Positions 45,514-56,775 are shown, counted from the stretch's first letter. The stretch: 64,000 bases of DNA from Gymnothorax reevesii (GCA_029721435.1 CM056577.1:116992219-117056218); one strand, 5' to 3'. The notes: generated by a model from the sequence alone, not told the origin. Numbers and translations: made by a program.

Positions 45514-46005
45514 GTTATGGCCCCAATTTGTTATTACATTTATAACACAACAGCAACAGCAAGGGATGACAAACACAGTTTTAACAACTAAAACACATTT
45601 AATTTTTAACAAAGACAAAGACTAATAACAACCTACAACTAAAGACCAAGATTGATAAATAATAAAAACAGAAATAATTACAGTCCCTTTTTAGTGGGGT
45701 GGCTTGGTGATGTCCTGGATGAAGAAAATGCTCAAACACAGGCAAAGAAATCCACAAAAGAAACGTCACAGGTCTTGAATAGAATGGCAGGTCTGGTCAT
45801 CTTCTTGCAATTTCTCCTACTACTTTACTGTCTCAATTCTTTTCCTTATATACTCTTTTGCAGACCCCACCCACATTTAGACCTCTTTTTTTTATTTTCT
45901 GAGACTTGCCCCAGACATGTCCAGGACATGTCTAAACATGACTCCAGTCTGAGCTTAACAAAAAAAGGTAAATACTGCCATCTAGTGGCCTATATTCACA
46001 TTACA
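45513..46005 (-). repeat. 5' LTR of the Gmr1-type element
   Basis: 493 bp, near-identical to the copy at 39940. Target duplication ATCT follows at 46006-46009. Confidence 0.95.
45844..45852 (-). promoter_or_regulatory. putative TATA box in 5' LTR
   Basis: TATATAAGG on the minus strand within the 5' LTR, about 150 nt in from its outer edge, a plausible core promoter for the genomic RNA. Confidence 0.5.
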
Positions 46006-46650
46006 ATCTCAATCATTTTCCTTTACTGACGTGTTTTCCAGTTATCATAATTGGCAACTGAAAACACGGTTTCTCTCCATATGCGATCGAACAACCATGA
46101 AATCATGTGCGAAATTCATTACAGAAAAATAATTTACTTATTAATAGGACTGCGCTTCACGTTGATTGATCAGGTCCGCATTCCAATAAAATATCACCTT
46201 TCACTCTCAGTATTGCGTGGGTTGATTTAAAAAAAAGTGGCACTCGGCAGTTAAATAGGCAGCGTGCTGCTCAAGCTATTTGCCTGAGAGTCGGCAGGTA
46301 TGCAAATTTAGTTGATTTAAATACAGCAAATATGCGTCCTGATGAATGATTGTCTTCTTACGTAATCGGGGAGAACAAGCAGCACCTGTTAACTGTGGAG
46401 CGCTCGCGGAGTGAACCTTTTGTTAGTCATGAAAATGACTGAGAACAGGTCAGGACTAATAACTGTTTTAAACGGATGTTTTGTCACAATTCACAGTTCT
46501 GGTTCCGCCACTGTACTGAATTTCGCCCATGATTTCATCGCTGTTCCATCGCATATGGAGAAAAACGGTGAAAGGCGATAAATACTGAGAGTGAAAGGCG
46601 ATATTTTATTGGAATGCGGACCTGATCAATCAACGTGAAGCACAGGCCTA

Positions 46651-46863
46651 TTAAAACCCCTTTCTGCAGATGTAGACGCCGGCGTCCGTAAATTCCAAAA
46701 TTTAATTCCTAAACAATTCTGTAATTGAATGTCCAAATGTCTAGCTTCACTTGAATAATTTTCAAAAATCTCTGTGTCACAAATCCTGAGTTCTAAAGCT
46801 TAAATAGGCTCATGCACAACAGGAAAAATTGGCAAAATTTTGTATTCCGCGCAAAGGGGTTAA
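46651..46863. mobile_element. 213-bp piggyBac-like MITE
   Basis: TTAA at both borders. The right end GCGCAAAGGGGTTAA and left end TTAAAACCCCTTT are inverted, with CCCTTTG-type tips as in piggyBac elements. It interrupts the right arm of the hAT-like palindrome at TTAATAAG. A related copy is at 57781-57982. Confidence 0.75.
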
Positions 46864-48037
46864 TAAGTAAATTATTTTTCCGTAATGAATTTCGCCCATG
46901 ATTTCATGGCTGTTCGATCGCATATGGAGAGAAACCGTGTCTTCAGTTGCCAATTACGATAATTGCAAAACGCGTCAGTAAAGGAAAATGATTCAGAAAT
47001 AGCCAGGACTAATTATCATAAAGGGACGTGTCTGCACCCCCCCCCCCATTCCCAGTTCTAGAAACGCCACTGGTTACAAATATATGATGTGACTTAACCT
47101 GTAGCAATAGAAGTACATAACACATTGTAATATTTGTTAATTTCATTTTTTTTTGTTGGTAGTCAGTTGAACGACTGATATTTTGTGAAAGTTACTGAGT
47201 TAAAGTTAAGTTTTTTGCAGCCAGATTGGTTTATTTAACCTGCTTTTAAGCTCACGTTGATATGTCATCATTTTTTGGTTCACAATAGTGAATATTCAGA
47301 TGTCATATTGATGCAATGTTTTGTTGATTTGATGGGATTACTGTACAATTTGGAAAAATAATAAATATTGAAGACAATCTAGCACATCTGCATAAAAGAT
47401 CTACATAAACATAGCAAACAAATTCAAATATCTACCACTTGTCCCCCTTGGACAATTGAAGTCTATAATAATCAAAAAACAGCATTTTCAGTTCCGTGGC
47501 CAAATTTAAACCACTGCGCAGCTCATAATATTGCATACATAGCAAAATGGTTTCTACACCTTAAAGATCTATGCTAGAACTGTATAATTATGAAGTTTGG
47601 GGAATGAATTCTCAAAACCTGCTGAGATATTTCATTTAAAAAATTGAAGTTTAGACACTAGAGCAGTTAACGCAACTATTTCCAGAGAAAGGCCACATAG
47701 TATTCAATAATTTGCTTTGAAATAGGGAAACATGAATCAAAGCACATTATGGGAGTGATTTTTATGTTCAGGAAAAATTTCAGCTCATACCAGTCAAATT
47801 CTGATTCTGAGAAGGCTCAAAAAAAAGGCAGTTTCCAGCAAAAATGTCATTTTTGTCTTATTTCATAAATTAACAACTCGAAAACTTTTGAGAATACAGC
47901 AATAAGATTTTGCATGGTTTCACTTCTCAAGTAGATATATCAAAATTAATTTTTTCAAGGGAATCCTTGACGTGAACTGGGAGACCTTAAGTGAGTTTGG
48001 ATGGAATGACCCATATGCATTTTTTTATCGCACTGTA

Positions 48038-51000
48038 AAATACATGTTTTGAATCTAGAAAGAAATTGATTGGAGCACATTTAAGAAAGTTTTTCTGAAA
48101 AACTCATTTTTGCTTATTCAGTGACCTTGGGCTTGACCAAATTAGGTCCAAAACATGATGATTTTTGTGCACCTTTTAGAGAGTTTTGTGCAATTTGATC
48201 AAATTGATTTTGAACTGAACTGCTGACAGACATACAAACGAACAAGCAAACAAACAAACAGAATCTATAACCTTTAACCTATATTCCTTGCCCTTTGGGT
48301 AGGTAATAATTCACACTGATTTTCTCAGCAAAATGTGCCGTGGGTAAATGGGGCACACAGGCTTTTTGAAAAGCCAGAACCAGCTGAAGAAAAAGGGAAA
48401 TGACGGTTAATACATCTTTGCTAAATTAAGTACCCCGCCAGGTTTTTAGTTCTCATGCATTAAAAATTCAAGTTACCATAAATCATATTTTTCAGTGACG
48501 AGCATGAAGTTGGTACATACATCAGGACGGTGTTTGGTTGCCGGAGGGATGGTTGTGACGTCCGTAGAGTCGCAATGCATCTGGTTGCCATTATGGAGAA
48601 ATGCCTTATTTGGGTGGCCCATAAAACAGCTTGTTTCTGAGATCACATTGGCTGTAATTCAGGTTACACCATGTTTCAGACCAAAGGTCCTGTGACCTCT
48701 CCCTCAATAAACAACAACAACAAAAAAATACTCATTAGTTCTCCAGAAATCCATCGAGGATACTGAATGTTAGAAGGCAAGTCATTAAAAAAAACTGCAA
48801 TTATTAGGTACAAAGGGCGTACCGGTATAGTTTATCCTGGTTTTCCCCATCTGCATCGGGTTTAGCGTTACATTAGTGCTAACCTCACACTTTCTTGTGC
48901 AGACAAGAGCTCAGCAGTTGCTTGGCACCCAGGCTTCATGTTTTTGGGATGTGTTTATGCCAATGTCTAGTTGTGCATCAACTATGTCAGTTTCGCCAGG
49001 GTCTAAGGTCACCAAATAAATGCATCCATGTTGGACTCTTTTTTTCCCCCTGCAAAAAACAACTTTCTCAAGCTTCTGTTTTGCCTCTCACTCTACTTTA
49101 ATTGGTGTCCCTTGACCAACTTTTAAAAATAATTGGTTTGCAGTTGCAGTATCCAAATAACTTTCTCCCAAAGCAGAACTAATTGAATGCTTAACAGCAG
49201 AATTAATCTTCATTCATTTATTGTGGATAATTTCACAAAATATGCACAATTACATATCGAGGGAAAAGATATGAGAAGTTCAAGACTCACTAAGTCCTGC
49301 CATCTATTTCCTCCATCCAGGAAGTCAGCAGACTGATTCCATTCATCCTTTTTAACATTTAGCTGAAGCATTGTGCTCATTAACAAATCTAGATGACAGT
49401 AACAAATCTCCTACTTTGTACCTTTGTATATCTGGACTTTCCATCACTCACACAGAACAAAAATAGACATGGTTAATATTTCACTTTCAATTTCGCAATG
49501 TTTGTTAAACATGTATTCCTTTTAATTTCCTGCTGTCATTTTCAAAGCGTCAGTTATCACTGTGGTCTCTCCTCCATAGGTCTCCTTGGTGCAGTGGGTG
49601 TGACTCGCCGATCTCTCATGACTTAGGGATCTCGGTGGAGCATCCGCCTCTGATGTGTCAACCATCTTTTTTCAGCCGCTTTGAGAAAAAGCAGTTCGTC
49701 ATACACTATCAAGTTTTCTGCTGGTGACAACGCTAGGAGACCACTGCTCTAGCTGTACAGTTATACTTTTGCAGCTGATATAGTGCATATGGCCTCCTCG
49801 GATTGCAAAGCAAAATTTCCATTTCCTGGATCCGTTTGCAGTAATTGAAAGAAAGCTCTGGAACTCTTTCGAGAGTTGACGTAGCACTCTTATGACAGCC
49901 AAAATAACTTCAGGGATGGTCTATTCCACTCTCCCTTCGAAATGTGGGTGTGTGTGGGTAGGCGAATACGGTTCACAGAAATTTATTTCCACCAATGTTA
50001 GAAGTCAGAGTCCCAGCCTCTGCTCCCAAATAAACTCCCTCATTTGTCTCTGTGTGTTACTCTTCCTCCAAATGGCATCACTTTTTTTCTGCTGACAATA
50101 TATTGAATGCTAGAAAGAAAACAAGTAAAAGCTGTGCCCATGCAACCTGAGGCAGGCATAGGCACAGGACAAGAAAGATAAGCCACAAGGGAAAGAGATA
50201 TCAACTCACTGGTTTAATGCTCCCAGAATTTTAATGCGCTGTGTTCCAGCCACCCAAGGTATATCAGTATGGGGTTGCTTCCTCACGCATATATCCAAAA
50301 ATACTCTTTTCATTCCAGTGAACCGTCCTTCAGCCATGGCTGTCTCCCCTCTCTGAGTCAGAATACAGTCAGTTACCCTCAGCACCGTCCCCAGTCTCCA
50401 GCTACCAGCCATGAATAAAGTGATCAGTTTTGCATGGAAATGAGTTGATTGCACAAAAGCCCGAGAGGGTTATTTTTCATCCTCTCTCTTGGCAAGAGAA
50501 TTACACGCCACATGACATCTGACATCGAACATAAGGCAAACTAATTTCACAGCCAGACGAAGGGGGATTTGTAGCACTGGGAGGAAATTGGCCATTCATG
50601 TCCCACAAGGCCTTGTGAGAGCTCACACTGCTGCAAGTTTACATTTATCGAGATCGTATTTTTGCCAAGTGCCTCCATCGCTTGAGTCAACAGGCATCCC
50701 TCTCGTTGGTAAAGATATGGCGCTGAGCCTGAGGCCCCCAGCATAGCTGCAGCTTTGGTCCCCCCCTCCCCAAAAAATAGTAATTTTCCAGGACTTACAA
50801 ATGTCAAAACACGGCTGTGGGGTAAGTGGGGCTGAATATCAGGAAATGATTGATGCCTCGTTGTTGCCAATTCATTGACTGCGTTTGAAGATAATGGAGG
50901 AAGTTCGAAATGCCGCTGGAACTTCAGACTCTATTCGGTGGAAAACTTTTTTTTCTGAATCGTGTACTCCTACAACCAATAGTTGAGTGAGTACAGTCTG

Positions 51001-51310
51001 ATTCTCTGCCCTGAGGGCATGTTATTCGCCTGGAGCCTTGAACCCGACTTCTCTCTTTTTGTCCTGGGCTTCATTACGGACTCTTCCCCTGTGCCACAGT
51101 CAGACCACCCTGTTGTGCTGTTCTCCTGCATACAGATGAGCTGCCCGTCAGGGGCAGGGCCTGCTTCTGTAGGCAGCTCATTCTCATGGCTCTCTTTCTC
51201 ATTCTCGCCTCCTACTTCCCTCCAATCTGTTTTCTCTCACTCCATTTCTCCCTCACCCACCGGTTTCACCAGCTCCTCCAACAAAATGGCTGAGCGGCAG
51301 CCTTCCTGCT
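48038..51310. other. intergenic stretch without recognised genes
   Basis: No exon was recognised. A purine-rich CAAACAAACAAACA run occurs at about 48239-48261. Several non-repetitive segments (for example 49540-49900 and 50200-50900) have balanced composition and could be conserved non-coding DNA, but no specific signal was identified. Confidence 0.4.
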
Positions 51311-51329
51311 CCACTCGATCTGCCCACCA

Positions 51330-51530
51330 GCCCACGAGCAACAAACATTCTCTCTCTCTCCCTCTGCCTCTAACTCACTTTTTAATTATCTCTGTCCCTC
51401 TGCCTCTCCCTCGGTTTCTCTCTCCCTCTCCTTCACAAACTCCTTCTGCCTCTCTCTCTCACTCCCTCTCTCTCTCTCTCTCTTACTCCCTCTCGCTCAC
51501 TTCCTCTCTCCCTCTCACTCCTCTTTCCTG
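51330..51530. repeat. imperfect (CT)n pyrimidine-rich tract
   Basis: Long CT-rich stretch on the plus strand with perfect CT blocks at about 51345-51362 and 51466-51483. Confidence 0.85.
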
Positions 51531-51618
51531 CTGGGGAGGGCTGTGGCTTGAAGGGCATGTGACTGCCCTGTCTCACATGCCCTGTGATGGATGTGGCAGG
51601 CAGTTTTGAGCCTCAATT

Positions 51619-51670
<52 letters not shown>

Positions 51671-51692
51671 GCGCACATGCACGCACGCACAC
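51619..51692. repeat. (CA)n microsatellite with CG interruptions
   Basis: About 74 bp of CA repeats with a few GC interruptions. The open frames across it on both strands are artefacts. Confidence 0.95.
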
Positions 51693-51699
51693 AGCTGTC

Positions 51700-53390
51700 T
51701 CCTCAAAGTGCTTCTGAAGAAGGAAGTGGTGCGTGTTTTTTCCAGATTGATGCCCATCCATCAGGCCACCAGACCGAGGGTCAGGGGGTGGGCAGTGGGG
51801 CTGATGACGAGGGGGGGCAGTGGTCACCATATCCCTTCAGCGGTTATGTCAACAGTGGGGACGGAGCCGTACGTTGCCTGAGGGCAATGTTGATGTATTC
51901 AGCTGCCTAACTGGAAAAACCCAGAGCTGCTTGCTGTGGTGACTACATGCAACCCTCGGCCAGGTCGTTATCTCTAATTAGAGCCTGGGGACTCAGGAGG
52001 CTGCTGGCCAATGAAAGTGAGTATTGCCTGGACTCAAGAGCAGCTTCGCTTTTCAGCAAGACCGAGCCCCACAGCGGTTTTCAGATTGTTTATCCTTTAC
52101 ATCAGGGCAAGGTCTACCAGCAACTTGTTTCTCTTTATCACTAACAAGGGGGGAAGCGAACTGCTCTGGGGGCATCATGGGAAGGGGCAGCCAATGAGAT
52201 GTGACTTTGAGAGGCCATAAACTTGCCTTTGGTGTTTGCCTTCACTGAGCTATTACTCACATTCAGCGTTGTTAGTTTCCTACTCTTTGGCGCATTCTTC
52301 AAATTATATTTATCTCTGATACAGGGGATTTATTCTAATATCTGTAGCAAACAGGTCTACTCTGTCACCCACACCCACCCAGGATGAGTTCGCCCCCCTC
52401 CCTTTGGTGTCCTTCCAATGGGCTCAACCGCCGACTGCTCAGAGGGACATTACTGTGAGATTGTCTCTCTTCCCTTTCCTCCGTCCGTCTTTGAAATCTA
52501 TGGGCCTCACGCTGGATGAAATGGTGCTCACTGAGATGATGCTAAAAATAAGAAACAAAAGCCAGCTGGAAATTCGAGATAGTTTATCTCCTGCTGGGGC
52601 AGTGCGATTGTTTGAGTCGAGGAGCTGGCTGTTGGCTCCCTTGCGTAACTGATATGAAGGGAGAATGCTGAGAAACAGCTCAGATAGTGAGAATGAAGGC
52701 GTCCCCAAAACCCTTCCTCTCAGCATCTTGTGTAATTGCCCTGTCGTTTTAAAAATTATATAGATTTGAATCTTAAAAAAGTTCAGAAGTAAGTTTGTTG
52801 TCTTGCATTTCACACACACTCTGTGAGTGGCAGAGGGTGACTCATTTGCTATAAAACATGATAAATCATTTCCATGAACTGAATGATAACCAGTAATTCA
52901 GAAAGACCCCTTTGTTAAGTCAGTGCTGCTCAAACACCATTTTCTGAATCTCAATTGCTTTTATTGTAATTTGATGCAATATCTTCGTGGCTCTTCCCGC
53001 TTTTGTGCAGTGTTATACAGCACAACAGAGACGGTCAAATCACAGAAGGGCTTCAGTTGTGATATACTGCTGTATGAGTGAGTCTAACCTGGATGTGGCC
53101 CAAGTCTGCGGTTAGTGAGTGAGCAAAGTGTTGCCAATAAATTGCGATGCCTGCCTTAGATACTATCAGAATTATGTGCAATGTCAGACCCGGGACTTTA
53201 TATCTGTACTTTACTGTATTTATGGGAGAGGAGGGGGCATTTGTAGACTGAAAGGCTATCTTCCTGATATTGATGAAATTTCCGGGTTTCCAGTGAGCTT
53301 GCAACCCAAACTTCAAAAAAAAAATATTAATAAAAATAAAAAAAGAAGTTAAACAGGAGTGATTGGAAAAGCCCATACATTCTCACCTTT
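51700..53390. promoter_or_regulatory. non-repetitive stretch, possible regulatory DNA
   Basis: The region lacks coding exons and transposon ends. It contains a MEF2-type site CTAAAAATAA (52542-52551) with an E-box CAGCTG 11 bp further on (52563-52568). This is suggestive only; function is an inference. Confidence 0.25.
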
Positions 53391-53399
53391 ATTGAAAAC

Positions 53400-54735
53400 A
53401 ATACCACCACACATCATCGGATAACATAACATAACATGAATGGCAAGAACAGGCCTTTCAGCCCAACTAAGCTCAACAGTTTCTTTATACTATTGTGAAT
53501 ATATCCCTTCAGATACTGAATGACTCAATGGTATCTAGCTTTAAGTCAATCCTGCTCTTGAAAACTCCAAAGGTCTCTGCCTCAACAATATGGTCAGGCA
53601 AGCTATTCCACATTGAAATTATTCTTTGGGTGAAGAAATATTTCCGAATATCAGTGCTAAATTTACCTTTGGTCAACTTCCATTTGTGACCCTGAGTTCT
53701 ACTCTCAACACTTGGTCGAAGGAATCCTACATAATTCACTTTGTTAATCCCTTTAACATATTTAAAGACCTCAATCAAATCACCCCTGAGTCTCCTTTTC
53801 CTAAGACTAAAGAGATTAAGGATCTTCAGCCTCTTCTCATAGCTTTCATCTTTTATACCTGGAATAAGCTTAGTGGCTCTTCTCTGAACTTTCTCTAGAG
53901 CCTCTATATCAGAGGTGGGCAGCGAGGGCCGTATCTGTCCCTGGTTTTCACACCAACGTCTGGCCTTTAATTAGTTGATGGTCTCAATTAGCCAAACCAT
54001 TTATGAAATCTGACGTTTCATGCGCATTTCTTTAAATTATCATGAAACTACAAAGACTAGTCTTGTCTCCCTTCATAAAACATTTTCCTTTGATCGAATC
54101 ATTGCAAAAATCTATATTTGTGCATGCAATCAATTAACTCAATTAGTCAGGGTAATTGATAGGAATAAAAACCGGCATACACATCGGCCCTCCAGGACCG
54201 TGATTGCCTACCCCTGCTCTATATCTTTCTTAAAGTATGGTCCCCAGAACTGTACACAATACTCTAGATGTGGTCTGACGAATGTGTTGTACAAAAGAAG
54301 CATCTCCTCCTTGGATTTGTACTCAATACTTTTGGCAATGTATCCCAGCATCCAATTGGTTTTTTTAACTGCTACTGCTATGGCTAGAACCTGTGAGGGA
54401 TTGGTCAACAATCACTCCCAGATCTTTCTCTTGTGCAGCAAATTCCAGTTTAAAACCTCCCATGAAGTAATCTCGTATAATGTTTTTATTACCTACATCT
54501 ACATCTTTACATTTTCCTAGATTAAATTTCATTTGCCACATTTCTGCCCTATTCTGGATTCTATCTAAATCGTCCTGAATCACTTTAGTGGACCCTAAAC
54601 TGTTTGCCAAACCCCCCAATTTAGTATCATCTGCAAATTTAACCAATCTGCTCTCAATATTCCTATCAAGGTCATTGATGTAGATGAGGAACAGCAGGGG
54701 TCCCAACACTGTTGCTTTAGCCTGTGAATTCAATC
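53400..54735 (-). mobile_element. 5'-truncated CR1/L2-like LINE fragment
   Basis: On the minus strand the C-terminal half of a non-LTR reverse transcriptase is visible: VLGPLLFLIYINDLD and KFADDTKLGG (catalytic FADD) near 54630-54710, MWQMKFNLGKC near 54520-54550, EKDLGVIVD near 54410-54440, then YNTFVRPHLEYCVQFWGPY near 54230-54290 in another frame. The terminal part WKLTKGKFSTDIRKYFF...MWNSLPDHIV (53560-53690) follows. The 3' end has a short ATGTTATGTTATG-type tail at about 53430. Frameshifts and a nested MITE inactivate it. Family placement (CR1/L2/Rex1 group) is by memory of motifs. Confidence 0.8.
53910..54216. mobile_element. 307-bp hAT-like MITE nested in the LINE
   Basis: An exact 8-bp target duplication CTCTATAT (53902-53909 and 54217-54224). 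The tips are inverted: CAGAGGTGGGCA and the complement of TGCCTACCCCTG. Internal GGCCTTTAATTAG and AATTAGTC are loosely inverted. Non-coding. Confidence 0.9.
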
Positions 54736-54989
54736 ACTTATTGAAAAAATTGGCTTTTTTCAAAACTGATGACTGCATCAGACTCCAAAAATGATGGCAC
54801 ATGGAAATTTAGGACCGATAATGATGAGACAAGTGTCAATAGTAAGGTGATGTGAAACAGGTGATATCACACAAGCCAAAGCTCAACAACATATCATGAA
54901 ACAGTGTCAAGAATGAGTGAGCTAAAGGAGTCATAAGGGAGACTGCAAAAAAATAGGTCTTAAATAGCATTGTCAGTGGTCCAGTTTCA

Positions 54990-55480
54990 ATACTCGGTAG
55001 CCAGGGCGATACAGACTGATCCAGAGACAGGCAAGGATGGAGCAACGTCATGAGCAAGTATTTGTGGATCCGGGGTCAAAACCAGGAAGTCAGTGCAGAA
55101 GGGAAGCAGAGGAGGGTGGATGGGAATCTTGAGACTGGAGAGCGCAGACGAATACAGGGGTGAGACACGTCGGTGACGGAAGACTGAAGGCAAGAACAAG
55201 CAACCAGGAGCCAAAGAATACTCAGAGAAAAATATTAAAGAGCAGGTAACAGGCACAAGACAATCTGCCAATGAAAGGCGGGCAGACGTGTGGGTAAATA
55301 CACTGAGAGAATGAATAATAATGGGAAACCAGGGCAAGGAAAGGCATTAGGAATGCACCAAGTTATACAAACAGCCAGAAACACTATAAAACTGACAAAT
55401 CCTGACGGCGGACGGCAGCTGAGCATATCCTCGCAATGGTGGCGGTGATGGCAGCTCAGGAGATTCCATAATAACAGTGG
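54990..55480. mobile_element. possible solo LTR remnant of a gypsy element
   Basis: A purine-rich, CAGGCA/GGAAGC-laden block typical of fish gypsy LTRs (ACAGGCACAAGACAATC, GCGGGCAGACGTGTGG). There is no second copy and no target duplication was resolved, so the assignment is tentative. Confidence 0.3.
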
Positions 55481-55539
55481 AAAAGAACATGACCTTACAG
55501 TATGATAAGAGCCTTTAGAAAAGGTCTAGTCTTGAAAGA

Positions 55540-56420
55540 GCAAAGATGAATCAAGGCTCAGCCATTTACCAGCACGTGCATAATCTTATAATACATCACT
55601 CTGAGAAAAACTTTCCCCACAGACAAATCGGTAGGATTTGGGATATTTCGCCCTCTACAAGGTTTAATGATTAAAAAATTAAATTAATCTGGTTGAATCT
55701 TGGTGCATAAAGGGCAAGGCCAAAAACCCCTACTGAATGTGCATGATCTCCGATCCCTCAGACGTCACTGTCTGAAGAACTATCACACGACTGTCATGGA
55801 TATCATGAAATGAGCTTGGTTGGTAAACCTTTCACAGTGAAAACCATTAGCAGCTGCATCCACAGATACTATTTCGACACCATTCAGAAGTGTCTCCGAC
55901 AACTCTGGACTCAGTGTCATCAGAGATGGACTCTAACACAATGGAAGCATGTTTCGTGGTTCAACAAGTCAACATTTCAAGCAGTTTTTGGAAAAATAGC
56001 CACTAGGTTCTCTGGACCAAAAAACATCAAGGACAACCCAAACTGTTATCAGCGTCAGATCCGAAAGCTACCATCTATCATGGTATGGGATTGTGTCAGT
56101 GCGCTTGGCATGGGTGACCTGCATATTTGCAAGGGCACCATTTTGCAAAAAGATATGTACAAATTTTGGAACCATCTACGCTGGCATCTGAATTTTGTTT
56201 GTTCTTGGGCTGTCCCTGCATTTTCCAGCAAGATGCGGCCAAACTGCATTCTGCAAAAATTACAAGTGCATAACTGCACAACCAGAGAGTGCAGGTACTA
56301 GATAAGCCAGCCCGCAGTCCCTCTCCGTCTCCAACTGAGAATGTGTGGTGCATTATTAAGCAGAATGCACAACAATAAATGCCCTGCTCAATTGAATCCT
56401 GGAGTTTCCAAAGGGCTCAT
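55540..56420 (+). pseudogene. Tc1-like transposase relic
   Basis: Fragments follow the order of the Tc1 transposase: AKNPY-like start of the RQGQKP region near 55720, then the segment around the first catalytic residue decayed to WFNKSTFQAVFGK (Asp replaced by Asn) near 55960-56000. Next is RKLPSIMVWDCVSALGMGDLHICKG near 56065-56140. The remaining C-terminal third is frameshifted, with AIIKQN near 56360. The terminal inverted repeats were not found. Non-functional. Confidence 0.75.
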
Positions 56421-56775
56421 CTCCTTGGAACACGGTTTTCCAGCAAAGCAAAAAAAAAAAACTCTTTTTTTACCCATAATATAACCCATGTATTTGCGCT
56501 TTATTTCTTTTCAAGAGGCTGTCATTGGGATACTTTCGAGTGAAATTACAAGACAGTTACCCTCTGTGTTATAACATATGCAGGCCTCTCAGTCTTAATG
56601 AGTCAATTAAGCAGCTGAGGACCAGCAAAATGGAGCAATAGGGAGAAGTTCTATTTGCTACATTTGACCAGCTGGTGTCTTCGGTGCCCAAATGCTCAAG
56701 AGCATGATTGTGTTATACAGAGGTAAACAGTTGACTGTGTCAAGCTTTTCGTGCTCTGTTGCAGTCTAAGCCTCA

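Larger units (their letters stand above)
39940..46005 (-). mobile_element. intact Ty3/gypsy-clade LTR retrotransposon with Gmr1-type domain order
   Basis: A 6066-bp element bounded by LTRs of 494 and 493 bp with TG...CA ends and a 4-bp target duplication ATCT (39936-39939 and 46006-46009). It contains a primer binding site, a polypurine tract and one uninterrupted gag-pol ORF on the minus strand. Integrase lies upstream of reverse transcriptase, as in the Gmr1 group first described from Atlantic cod. The near-identical LTRs imply a recent insertion. No envelope-like ORF is present. Confidence 0.95.
39864..47072. mobile_element. palindromic hAT-like element hosting the LTR retrotransposon
   Basis: The tips are inverted: CCGTGGCGGTTCTATAACC and the complement of the right tip, CAGTGGCGTTTCTAGAACT. 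The 8-bp flanks ATGACAAA and GTTACAAA match at 6 of 8. Both arms continue with AATTAGTCCTGGCTA, CAATCATTTTCC, CATATGCGATCGAACA and GATTGATCAGGTCCGCATTC in mirrored order. A third copy of the tip (GGTTCCGCCACTG) near 46500-46512 shows internal rearrangement. Excluding its insertions it is about 0.9 kb, non-coding. Confidence 0.75.
38428..48012. mobile_element. large foldback element (arms over 600 bp)
   Basis: The left end GGGTCATTCCATGCAAACT and right end (complement GGGTCATTCCATCCAAACT) begin arms that stay recognisably inverted for over 600 bp. For example, TATACAGTTCAAGCATAG at the left pairs with the complement of the region near 47560, and GCGGAACTGAAAATGCTG at the left pairs with CAGCATTTTCAGTTCCGTGG near 47482. 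A short ATAT (38424-38427 and 48013-48016) may be the target duplication. Without its insertions it is about 2.4 kb. No transposase was seen; the superfamily is not recognised. Confidence 0.7.
33514..48037 (-). mobile_element. outermost Tc1-like element of a nested transposon stack
   Basis: The left end TACGGTGCCATCAGAAAAG (TA 33514-33515) is matched by the inverted right end at 48017-48037 (TTTTTTTATCGCACTGTA). Internal inverted sequence also agrees: CCCCCTTTCTGATCTC near 33540 against GGAATTGGAAAGGGGG near 38408. After subtracting the insertions listed below, about 1.7 kb of its own sequence remains, a normal Tc1 size. Its transposase relic is on the minus strand, with the N-terminal part near 35330-35460. 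Continuity of the host element across 35475|38125 and 38427|48013 shows that the internal elements arrived later. Confidence 0.75.

Noticed and set aside
51573..51910. ORFs of His/Thr or Cys/Val repeats
   Set aside because: They translate the CA/TG microsatellite on either strand.
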